Source of the DNA: Thermanaerothrix solaris
GTDB lineage: Bacteria > Chloroflexota > Anaerolineae > Anaerolineales > Anaerolineaceae
Length of the DNA stretch: 64,000 nucleotides
Direction of reading: 5' to 3'
Assembly: GCF_032334255.1 (NCBI RefSeq)
Contig: NZ_JAUHMF010000001.1
Span: 930,001-994,000, forward strand
Below are positions 27,004 to 34,507 of the stretch, in pieces. Numbering within the stretch: position 1 is the stretch's first letter; every line of letters begins with the position of its first letter. The position numbers were made by a program, and so were the translations under genes. The notes beneath the pieces were generated by a model. The model was given only the letters and a program-made list of their open reading frames with translations, did no database searches and was not told the origin of the DNA.

Positions 27004-28104
27004 ATGGGGGAAACTAAAATAAAGCGCTATGTTCTGGCATTGACCACCATAGTTTGGGGGTTGATCGCCTTTGCTCCACCCCCAAGCATTATCCTCGATC
27101 AGCCAGATCGTCTACCCCAAGAAATCATCTCCTTTGCTCAGCCTAATCCCACTTTAAGTTCTTCATCCTCGGCTGCTGCAACAACTCCTAACGAAGGAAG
27201 CACTCAGCCGGTCTATATCCTTTATAGTACAGCCCTGACATGTGGTGAAATTTGGGGCATTCATCAGCGTCCCCCCTACATCCCCCCAATTCTGGAGCCA
27301 TCCGTATTTCTTAACGAACTCAATACAAACACCCCCTATTACTATCTGGTCGCAATGTTAATTCGCAATAAGGTCGTTGATGCGCAGGACTGTCCAGGAG
27401 GCGGGTTGCAAACCCCTTATGTGGCCAATACGTGCGGCGTAGAGCGAGCACGTGCTGCGCTCGCCGAATGGCAAAATATGTACGACGCTGAAATCATCCA
27501 GGCATCTAAGAACACTGGTGTACCCCCAAGGCTCTTAAAACAACTATTTGCCATTGAATCCCAGTTCTGGCCCGGCACTTATGGCAACGGTTACGAAATC
27601 GGTTTGGGGCAACTTAACCAGTCGGGAGCAGATACCCTCCTCCTTTACAATCCACCATTTTTTCAACGACTATGCAATGGCATCCTTCACCCAAACCGCT
27701 GTGAGGTGGGATATCCCAACTTGAGCAGCGAGGAACGGTTGATGCTACGCGGTTATCTGGTTCAGCGCGTGAACGCCACCTGCACCGATTGCCCCGCTGG
27801 CATTGACGTAACCCGCGCCAAGGAAAGTGTCGCCGTTTTCGCCGAAGTGCTGCGCGCTAACTGTGCCCAGACGGCCCAAATCATCTACAATGTTTACCGA
27901 CGTTCACCGGGCCAAGTGAGCAATTATGTTGATCTCTGGAAATTAACTCTGGTAAATTATCACACCGGCCCCGGCTGCACGTCTAAAGCTGTTCAATACG
28001 TAAACCAAAGCGGTTTATTCCTCACATGGGAAAGCCTTAAATCCGGACTCATAAGTCCAGAATGCAAAAAAGGTTCCGATTACATCGAGCGTATCTTTCA
28101 GTGA
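27004..28104 (+). CDS. Secreted lysozyme-fold (transglycosylase-like) protein
   Basis: 366 residues with a basic start and one hydrophobic segment (about 8-26) that serves as signal peptide or anchor. A Ser/Ala/Thr/Pro-rich linker follows (about 50-70). The region around residue 184 reads AIESQFWPGTYGNGYEIGLGQL, resembling the catalytic Glu and GLxQL motif of SLT-type lytic transglycosylases, although the rest is not typical. Several cysteines in pairs (CTDC, others) suggest disulfides outside the cell. It may cut or remodel the cell wall. The ATG at 27004 is used because the ATG at 26999 is closed after seven codons. Its 3' end overlaps tlyA, on the opposite strand, by 7 bases. Confidence 0.7.
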   Translation: MGETKIKRYVLALTTIVWGLIAFAPPPSIILDQPDRLPQEIISFAQPNPTLSSSSSAAATTPNEGSTQPVYILYSTALTCGEIWGIHQRPPYIPPILEPSVFLNELNTNTPYYYLVAMLIRNKVVDAQDCPGGGLQTPYVANTCGVERARAALAEWQNMYDAEIIQASKNTGVPPRLLKQLFAIESQFWPGTYGNGYEIGLGQLNQSGADTLLLYNPPFFQRLCNGILHPNRCEVGYPNLSSEERLMLRGYLVQRVNATCTDCPAGIDVTRAKESVAVFAEVLRANCAQTAQIIYNVYRRSPGQVSNYVDLWKLTLVNYHTGPGCTSKAVQYVNQSGLFLTWESLKSGLISPECKKGSDYIERIFQ

Positions 28105-28889
28105 GATAGACTGACCACGGCGTTGATCATTGAGAGCAGATGTGAAGTCTTACTTTCCCCAGAGCCGGGAGTGAGAAGAGTTAGGAACTCAACATTTCCC
28201 TTCGGGCCTAAAAGCGGGGAGCGGATCAACCCCTGAGGCGTTAGTCCTATCGCCACCGCAAATGCCAATACCTCTTCAAGTACACGGTGGTGAACTCGGG
28301 GATCACGGATAACCCCCTTGCCACGAGCAGATTCGCTCGGGCCAGCCTCAAATTGGGGCTTGATGAGGGCGATGATCTTCCCTTCTGGTTTTAGCCAACC
28401 CTTGACTGTAGGTAGCACCAGTTTTAGCGAAATAAACGAGACGTCAATCGTGACCAAATCCACTTGTTCGGGAAGATCTGTCAGATAACGTACATTTGTT
28501 CGTTCCAAAACAACCACACGTGGATCCTGGCGCAGTTTCCAATGTAATTGGCCATACCCCACATCAATCGCATAAACCCGAGCCGCGCCATGTGCCAGCA
28601 AGCAATCTGTAAACCCGCCTGTGGAGGCACCCACATCGGCGCAAACCCAACCTTCAAGATGGGTTAATTCGAACGCATCCAAAGCAGCCTCTAATTTTTC
28701 TCCCCCCCGCGAAACATAGCGCATTCCTTCAACAATTTCAATTTGTGCCGATTCCAGGACTAAAGTGCCGGGTTTCAGAACCGTTTCTCCCCCAACTCGA
28801 ACTTGCCCCGCCATAATCAATCGCTGGGCTTTAGCCCGGCTCTCTGCCAAACCCCGTTCAACCATGAGGACGTCCAACCGTTCTTTCAC
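28098..28889 (-). CDS. tlyA: TlyA-family rRNA 2'-O-methyltransferase
   Basis: 263 residues: an N-terminal S4 RNA-binding domain (about 1-60, RLDVLMVERGLAESRAKAQ) followed by an FtsJ-like SAM domain with VSRGGEKL, ADVGASTGGFTDCLL and the catalytic-region KPQFEAG. TlyA proteins methylate ribose 2'-OH groups of 16S and, in some species, 23S rRNA, which affects capreomycin sensitivity; the older label haemolysin is misleading. The length is typical. It is divergent from the prenyltransferase gene with only 34 bases between the two starts. Confidence 0.93.
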   Translation of the reverse strand: MKERLDVLMVERGLAESRAKAQRLIMAGQVRVGGETVLKPGTLVLESAQIEIVEGMRYVSRGGEKLEAALDAFELTHLEGWVCADVGASTGGFTDCLLAHGAARVYAIDVGYGQLHWKLRQDPRVVVLERTNVRYLTDLPEQVDLVTIDVSFISLKLVLPTVKGWLKPEGKIIALIKPQFEAGPSESARGKGVIRDPRVHHRVLEEVLAFAVAIGLTPQGLIRSPLLGPKGNVEFLTLLTPGSGESKTSHLLSMINAVVSLSH

Positions 28890-28923
28890 GTGGGGTATTT
28901 TACCCGGTTTGGAGAGTTATGAT

Positions 28924-29814
28924 ATGATTATGCACATGATCAAGGCGTTATTCCAAACCATGCGCCCTCGCCAATGGACGAAAAACGCCTTTGTGCTGGC
29001 TGCTCTGGTTTTTGATCGCCAGTTAACAAATGTACCAGCCACCTTACGAACCCTACTGGGGTTCATGTTATTTTGCCTTGTTTCAGGAGTTGTTTATATT
29101 CTCAACGATATCGCAGATGCCGAAGCAGATCGTCACCACCCTCAGAAGCGTCTGCGTCCGATTGCCTCAGGAGCACTCCCTATCCCTGTTGCTCGTGCTG
29201 CCGCCATTGGCTTAATTGTCTTAACTATCCCCTTTGCCTTTTACCTTTCGATTGGATTTGGAGTTATTCTGAGTGGTTATTTTTTGCTCAACCTGGCTTA
29301 TACGAGGTGGTTTAAGCACATCCCCATCCTGGATGTGCTGATCATCGCCGCTGGTTTTGTTTTACGGGTGGCTGGTGGTGTTTCTCTAATTCAAGTGGAG
29401 CGGTTCTCGCCTTGGCTCTATGTTGTAACCACCCTTTTAGCTCTCTACATCGGCTTTGGTAAGCGCCGTGCCGAACTTACCGAACTGGCTGACCAGGCCA
29501 ATACACATCGCCGCGTCCTAGATGGTTACACTCTCCCATTTCTGGATCAGTCAATCACCATTGTATCCAGCAGCACCATTATTGCTTACAGTCTATACAC
29601 CTTCTCAGCACCTAACCTGCCCTCCAATCACCTTATGATGCTTACAATTCCATTTGTTCTTTATGGAATTCTGCGTTATCTTTACTTGGTTCAGGTTGAA
29701 GGTTCAGGGGGGGCGCCAGAGGATCTACTGCTAACCGACCGCCCCCTCCAAATTACGATACTGCTTTGGGGAATTGCAGTGTTGGTCATTTTTTACGCCT
29801 TTCCGGTTAAGTGA
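28924..29814 (+). CDS. UbiA-family prenyltransferase, decaprenyl-phosphate phosphoribosyltransferase-like
   Basis: 296 residues with about eight membrane spans. The first Asp-rich motif is NDIADAEADR (61-70), with MRPRQWTKN before it and DVLIIAAGFVLRVAGG later. This pattern is that of 5-phosphoribosyl-1-phosphate:decaprenyl-phosphate transferases rather than quinone-type UbiA. Such an enzyme joins phosphoribosyl diphosphate to a polyprenyl phosphate and releases pyrophosphate. The start at 28924 has GGAGAG eight bases upstream; the frame extends further back, but only as antisense to tlyA. The next genes make isopentenyl diphosphate precursors, so precursor and user of polyprenyl chains sit together. 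Confidence 0.8.
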   Translation: MIMHMIKALFQTMRPRQWTKNAFVLAALVFDRQLTNVPATLRTLLGFMLFCLVSGVVYILNDIADAEADRHHPQKRLRPIASGALPIPVARAAAIGLIVLTIPFAFYLSIGFGVILSGYFLLNLAYTRWFKHIPILDVLIIAAGFVLRVAGGVSLIQVERFSPWLYVVTTLLALYIGFGKRRAELTELADQANTHRRVLDGYTLPFLDQSITIVSSSTIIAYSLYTFSAPNLPSNHLMMLTIPFVLYGILRYLYLVQVEGSGGAPEDLLLTDRPLQITILLWGIAVLVIFYAFPVK

Positions 29815-29820
29815 GAGACT

Positions 29821-30774
29821 ATGCCTGCCATTTCATCCACTGCTCCGGCAAAAGTTATCCTTTTTGGAGAACATACGGTTGTTTATGGCTATCCGGCCAT
29901 CGCAGCCCCGGTTACCGGATTAGAAGCGCGCGTGACAATCACCGCCCAACCTGGGCGCTCTACATTGCCCGTCATCGAAGCCCCCCAGATTGGTTTGAAA
30001 ACCACCCTAGACCATCTTCCATCAGAGCATCCCATCGCGCTTGCCTTTAACCTGGTCGCAGAGGCCTTGAAACTCGATCACTGGCCAGCCCTGCACCTTC
30101 GTCTCACCTCATCCATCCCGGTGGCATCAGGTATGGGCTCAAGCGCCGCGACGGCTGTAGCCCTGATCCGCGCTCTCTCAGCATTTGTAGGACACCCTCT
30201 ACCTGACCCCCAGGTCTGCGAATTAGCCTTTCGCCTTGAACAACACCATCACGGCACACCCTCAGGCATTGACAATACCGTTATTACCTACGCCCGCCCC
30301 ATCTTCTTTATCCGTGACCAACCCATTGAGTTTCTCACATTCTCCATGCCTCTTTATTTGATCATTGGCGATACGGGAATGAAAGGATTAACCCGCGAAG
30401 CCGTGGCCGGCGTTCGTCAGCGGAGGGAACAAAACCCCACCTGGTATGATGATCGCTTTAGGGCAATTGGCGAACTCACACGGCGAGCCAAACGAGCCCT
30501 AATCGAGGGGCAGATAGACGAGGTCGGCAGATGGATGGTTGAAAACCACCGCTTACTGATCGAGATTGGCGTTTCGTCGCCCGAATTAGACCGTCTCGTT
30601 CAAGCGGCACTATCGGCAGGAGCTCTCGGCGCCAAACTCTCAGGGGGTGGCCAAGGGGGGATCATGATCGCGTTAGTGCACCCTGAGAACAGTTCACAAG
30701 TCGAACAAGCACTGCGTCGGGCTGGCGCTGCCAATGTTTTTTCCGTGGTTATCCGCACCACCCAAGCAATTTAA
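29821..30774 (+). CDS. mvk: Mevalonate kinase
   Basis: 317 residues of the GHMP kinase family. It starts with APAKVILFGEHTVVYGYPAI (substrate-binding), then the ATP-binding PVASGMGSSAATAVALI near residue 100-116, and ends with KLSGGGQGGIMIAL. The GEHxVVYG pattern is diagnostic of mevalonate kinase. It phosphorylates mevalonate to 5-phosphomevalonate. It starts 6 bases after the prenyltransferase stop with GAGAG upstream, and the next gene is isopentenyl phosphate kinase. That pairing suggests the alternative mevalonate route through isopentenyl phosphate rather than the classical diphosphate route. Confidence 0.93.
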   Translation: MPAISSTAPAKVILFGEHTVVYGYPAIAAPVTGLEARVTITAQPGRSTLPVIEAPQIGLKTTLDHLPSEHPIALAFNLVAEALKLDHWPALHLRLTSSIPVASGMGSSAATAVALIRALSAFVGHPLPDPQVCELAFRLEQHHHGTPSGIDNTVITYARPIFFIRDQPIEFLTFSMPLYLIIGDTGMKGLTREAVAGVRQRREQNPTWYDDRFRAIGELTRRAKRALIEGQIDEVGRWMVENHRLLIEIGVSSPELDRLVQAALSAGALGAKLSGGGQGGIMIALVHPENSSQVEQALRRAGAANVFSVVIRTTQAI

Positions 30775-30787
30775 TGGATAGCACCTT

Positions 30788-31585
30788 ATGGATACACTTT
30801 ACTTCGTCAAACTGGGTGGTTCGCTGATTACCGAAAAACACCGCGCCTCTACTCCCCGTCTGGATGTTATTCGGCGCCTGGCGTCCGAAATTGCCCAAGC
30901 ACGGGCAGATAACCCCGCCCTACGCCTTGTCCTGGGACATGGATCAGGCTCGTTTGGACACTTCGCCGCTAAAAAGCATAACACTCATCTTGGAGTAGCC
31001 ACCCCCGAACAATGGCGGGGTTTTTCGGAAGTCTGGTGGCAAGCCCGGGCACTCAATACTTTAGTAGTTGAGGCACTATTACAAGCCGGTCTCCCTGTGA
31101 TCGCCTTTCCACCTTCCTCAACTATTCTGTGCCAAAACAGGCGTGTCGTGCGATGGGAAATTGAGCCACTTCAACGCGCCATTGGCGCCGGCCTTATCCC
31201 TGTCATTTATGGAGATGTGGTTTTTGATACCAAACTTGGGGGAACCATTCTCTCCACCGAACGCCTGTTTATCGAACTCATTCCTCACTTGAAGCCCTCG
31301 CGCCTTCTTCTCTGCGGGCAAGAAGAAGGCGTGTGGGCAGATTTTCCTCTGCGCCAGCAATTGATTTCGCATCTCACCCCGGATAATTTGGCCGAAGTTT
31401 TACCAGCCTTAGCCGGCTCTGAAGCCCCCGACGTGACCGGCGGCATGCTTGCTAAAGTGCACTTGATGCTCCAGGTCGTCCGACAATATCCTGACCTGGA
31501 AGCGGTTATTTTCTCTGGTGAGCAACCGAACAGCCTGGAACAAGCGCTTCATGGTTACCCGATAGGAACACGTATTACTCGATAA
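30788..31585 (+). CDS. ipk: Isopentenyl phosphate kinase
   Basis: 265 residues of the amino-acid kinase fold: KLGGSLIT at 8-15, LGHGSGSFGHFAAKKH with the substrate His near 60, then IYGDVVFD and DVTGGMLAKV. The GxGSFGHxxA motif distinguishes isopentenyl phosphate kinases from glutamate 5-kinases and uridylate kinases. It converts isopentenyl phosphate to isopentenyl diphosphate with ATP. It follows mevalonate kinase by 13 bases. Phosphomevalonate decarboxylase, needed to link the two, is not in this window. The ribosome binding site is weak. Confidence 0.92.
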   Translation: MDTLYFVKLGGSLITEKHRASTPRLDVIRRLASEIAQARADNPALRLVLGHGSGSFGHFAAKKHNTHLGVATPEQWRGFSEVWWQARALNTLVVEALLQAGLPVIAFPPSSTILCQNRRVVRWEIEPLQRAIGAGLIPVIYGDVVFDTKLGGTILSTERLFIELIPHLKPSRLLLCGQEEGVWADFPLRQQLISHLTPDNLAEVLPALAGSEAPDVTGGMLAKVHLMLQVVRQYPDLEAVIFSGEQPNSLEQALHGYPIGTRITR

Positions 31586-31595
31586 GGAGGCCGTC

Positions 31596-32747
31596 ATGCT
31601 CTTAACCCGTGAGATGTTAGAAGAGATTGAGGACCGTAATCTCGCCCCTTATGGGTTTCGCAGTAAGTATTCCCGCGGGCGCTTTTACGCCGAAGACGAG
31701 CCAGAGTATCGCACGATATTTCAGCGCGATCGCGATCGCATTCTTCATACTACTGCCTTTCGGCGCCTCGAGTACAAAACGCAGGTTTTCATCACCTACG
31801 AAGGTGATTACTATCGTACTCGTCTCACCCATACCCTCGAAGTAGCGCAAATAGCACGCACTATCGCACGAGCGCTCGGTGCTAACGAGGACCTCACCGA
31901 AGCCATTTGCCTTGCGCACGATCTTGGGCATCCCCCTTTCGGCCACTCAGGAGAGACTGCTCTGGCTCGCTTGATGAAAGATCATGGCGGTTTTGATCAC
32001 AATCGTCAGTCGTTCCGTATTGTCACCGAATTAGAACGGCGTTATCCCGATTTTCCTGGGCTCAACCTGTCTTGGGAAGTTCTTGAAGGGATCGTCAAGC
32101 ACGAGACAGAATATGACAAAGCCGAAGCCCGGAATTTCAATCCTGAACTGCGCGGGCACTTAGAAGCCCAAATTGCAAATGCTGCCGATGAACTGGCTTA
32201 CACTGCCCATGATTTAGACGACGGATTACGCTCAGGTTTGATCACCCCAAATATGCTTGACGGTCTTGAATTATGGGAGTTACTGAAACACAGCATCGGT
32301 TGGGATGGCAAACGATTGGATGAAATGACGCGACACCGTCTAATTCGCCGTTTAATCGGCCTAGAGGTTTCGGATTTAGTACACGCCACTCACCAACGGC
32401 TGGTTGAGAGTGGCGTGCAATCCGTAGACGAACTCCAACGTTTGTCTTATAATGTAGTGAGTTTCAGTGCGGATTTCATTCGTCGCAACCGTCAGTTAAA
32501 GGATTTCTTGTTCATTAATTTGTATCGCCATTACCGTGTTGTCCGTATGGCCGTAAAGGCAGAGCGATTAATCAGTGACCTTTTTAATGCCTACTGTTCT
32601 GAGCCCACCATTCTGCCCGGTCATATCCAGCAGTTGATCGAACAACGCGGGTTGGAAAGGACAGTATGTGATTATATTGCAGGCATGACCGACCGCTTTG
32701 CGATAGAGGAGTATCAAAAACTTTTCGCCCCTCTCACCCTTCCATAA
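31596..32747 (+). CDS. dgt: Deoxyguanosinetriphosphate triphosphohydrolase-like protein
   Basis: 383 residues of the HD-domain dNTPase family, of the shorter type 2 length. It has RDRDRILHTTAFRRLEYKTQV, the first metal His in RLTHTLEVAQIA, and the HD pair in CLAHDLGHPPFGHSGE, with the later Asp in ADELAYTAHDLDD. It removes triphosphate from dNTPs and so helps balance nucleotide pools. AAGGAGG lies just ahead of the ATG. It follows ipk by 10 bases and precedes greA, so it shares their transcript without an obvious pathway link. Confidence 0.93.
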   Translation: MLLTREMLEEIEDRNLAPYGFRSKYSRGRFYAEDEPEYRTIFQRDRDRILHTTAFRRLEYKTQVFITYEGDYYRTRLTHTLEVAQIARTIARALGANEDLTEAICLAHDLGHPPFGHSGETALARLMKDHGGFDHNRQSFRIVTELERRYPDFPGLNLSWEVLEGIVKHETEYDKAEARNFNPELRGHLEAQIANAADELAYTAHDLDDGLRSGLITPNMLDGLELWELLKHSIGWDGKRLDEMTRHRLIRRLIGLEVSDLVHATHQRLVESGVQSVDELQRLSYNVVSFSADFIRRNRQLKDFLFINLYRHYRVVRMAVKAERLISDLFNAYCSEPTILPGHIQQLIEQRGLERTVCDYIAGMTDRFAIEEYQKLFAPLTLP

Positions 32748-32822
32748 GGAAGAGCGGTTACAAAAGCGGTCAACCCGAAAAAGTTATTGGGCAATGAATT
32801 TTTAGCGGAGAGGTGTTTAGCC

Positions 32823-33290
32823 ATGTCCGAGGTGCATTATTTGACGGCTGAAGGTTATCAACGGATGCAACAAGAATTAGAATATCTGAAGACAACTGTC
32901 CGTCAGCAATTAGCGCAACGATTACGCGCCGCAATCCAGCAAGGTGACCTTTCAGAAAATGCTGACTACATTGCGGCCAAAGAGGAACAGGGTTTCGTTG
33001 AAGGACGTATCCAGGAATTGGAACAGGTCTTACGCAATGCCGTCATCATTGACCACGCTGAGAAAAAAGCAAATGAAGTAAGCATTGGACATGTGGTGAC
33101 CGTCCAAGAGGGTAATTTTCCCCCTGAAACCTACCACCTCGTTGGCCCTAAAGAAGCCGACCCACTCAACGGGCGCATTTCCCATGAGTCGCCTATCGGC
33201 AAAGCATTGCTGGGTAAAAAGGTGGGTGACGAAGTGACTGCAGAAACTCCAGGGGGGACAATTCGTCTAAAGATCCTTAAGATTGAATAA
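32823..33290 (+). CDS. greA: Transcription elongation factor GreA
   Basis: 155 residues from the ATG at 32823, which has GGAGAGG upstream; the frame to 32787 adds 12 residues without family support. The N-terminal coiled coil begins YLTAEGYQRMQQELEYLK and carries the tip acidic pair in QGDLSENADYIAAKEEQ. The C-terminal domain ends with PIGKALLGKKVGDEVTAETPGG. It stimulates cleavage of backtracked RNA by polymerase. Last gene of the run from 28924; followed directly by a terminator. Confidence 0.95.
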   Translation: MSEVHYLTAEGYQRMQQELEYLKTTVRQQLAQRLRAAIQQGDLSENADYIAAKEEQGFVEGRIQELEQVLRNAVIIDHAEKKANEVSIGHVVTVQEGNFPPETYHLVGPKEADPLNGRISHESPIGKALLGKKVGDEVTAETPGGTIRLKILKIE

Positions 33291-33308
33291 GCCTGAATAA
33301 TGGATAAA

Positions 33309-33338
33309 AAAGAGCCCCCACATTCAAGGGGGCTCTTT
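33309..33338. terminator. Bidirectional intrinsic terminator
   Basis: 11-bp perfect stem (AAAGAGCCCCC at 33309-33319 pairing with 33328-33338, counting A-T ends) and an 8-base loop. It has a short T-run on the plus side and a five-T run on the minus side. It lies between the convergent greA gene and the two-TM protein gene and can serve both. Confidence 0.88.
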
Positions 33339-33368
33339 CTATCCGCGATCCAAAAAGCGGTGGGAAAA

Positions 33369-34379
33369 TCAGGCTTGTTTCTGCCACACCGAAAGTTCAA
33401 TCGTAATACGCTCGAAGTAACTATCTGGCGGTAATGCTCCACCGCCTAATACCAGATCCGCCACATGGGCTTCCATAATCAGGGTGTTGGCTTCCAACGT
33501 AATCCGCTGGCCAGGTTCAACCTGAATCAATTCACCCTTGGATTCAAGACGTTGACGAATGGCCGGATCGTTATAAGCATGTGGGGTCATCAAGACCTTA
33601 GTGACCGTTTGATAGTCATTCTTGTCAAACAACCACACTTCCAATGCCGTGACCCGCTTGGGCTCGCCTACACCAATGGTATCAGAGATACCTACACCAC
33701 ATTCCCCAAGGAACTCTCCCGCCGGAGAATCAATACTGAATGAGTCGTCATACAGGTCATCCCCAAGCACATAGGTGGTCATGAATTGGGAGATCGGCGG
33801 TTGCTGCCCTTGAGCAGCGAAATCCGTAGGCTCAGTCTGGCGGCTGTACTCGCGGGCCTGACTCACCACCGAGGGTGTTGTCGGGCCACCCTGTTGACGG
33901 CGGAAGACCAGCAAATACACCAGAACCCCACCCACAGCCAGGGTCACCAGACACAATATAATAACCATCCCCATCCCCGACGTACGCGGGGCGGCAGTGG
34001 GTTTTTCCGTACCCGGGGTAACCGCTGGCAACGGCAATACCGGTCCTTGGAGTGCAGCGCGGAATTGACTGATATCACTTTCGCTCAGGTTGCACTGACC
34101 AGGTTTCAATGCGGCCAGCAACGCCTCACCCTCTTCCCCTAAAAGTTCAAAGCGCGCCCTCGCATTGACCTGATTCTGGTTCTTGACATACGAATCAATG
34201 ACCATACATAAATAATCCGTCTTCAAATCAGGACGCAAATGGCGCGGTTCGGCGTTAATCCACCGCACTGGCCAAAGCCACCATCCCAGAATCGGTAGTC
34301 CGATGATTAAGCCCAGGACAAAGCCACTCACGGCGGCAACAATGGGGTTTTTCAAACGCTCACGCAGCATCTCCATCAT
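33369..34379 (-). CDS. Two-TM protein of unknown function
   Basis: 336 residues. A hydrophobic segment lies at about 12-36 and a second at about 137-160 (MVIILCLVTLAVGGVLVYLLVF), separated by a soluble Pro/Thr-containing region. The C-terminal 175 residues look like a beta-rich cytoplasmic domain with acidic patches (DDLYDDSFSID) and the segment VTALEVWLFDKND. I do not recognise a family. GGAGAGAAG precedes the ATG and a promoter is upstream, so it is probably transcribed alone; it ends at the shared terminator with greA. Confidence 0.7.
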   Translation of the reverse strand: MMEMLRERLKNPIVAAVSGFVLGLIIGLPILGWWLWPVRWINAEPRHLRPDLKTDYLCMVIDSYVKNQNQVNARARFELLGEEGEALLAALKPGQCNLSESDISQFRAALQGPVLPLPAVTPGTEKPTAAPRTSGMGMVIILCLVTLAVGGVLVYLLVFRRQQGGPTTPSVVSQAREYSRQTEPTDFAAQGQQPPISQFMTTYVLGDDLYDDSFSIDSPAGEFLGECGVGISDTIGVGEPKRVTALEVWLFDKNDYQTVTKVLMTPHAYNDPAIRQRLESKGELIQVEPGQRITLEANTLIMEAHVADLVLGGGALPPDSYFERITIELSVWQKQA

Positions 34380-34431
34380 GATCTTCTCTCCTACTAGCGG
34401 GCTAATTCAGTCCGGTGGCCGGCTTGCCATT

Positions 34432-34460
34432 ATTGTAGATCAAGCCCTAGAATAATGCAA
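34432..34460 (-). promoter_or_regulatory. Promoter of the two-TM protein gene
   Basis: On the minus strand TTGCAT (34455-34460), a 17-base spacer and TACAAT (34432-34437, 5 of 6 consensus). It lies in the 128-base gap after topA. Confidence 0.5.
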
Positions 34461-34507
34461 CCGCCGCCGAACCTGATTTTGGGATTTGTAGCTTTTCGAT
34501 GCAAGAT

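Noticed and set aside
28765..28923. N-terminal extension of the prenyltransferase
   Set aside because: These codons are antisense to tlyA and do not resemble any UbiA protein; the start at 28924 has a ribosome binding site.
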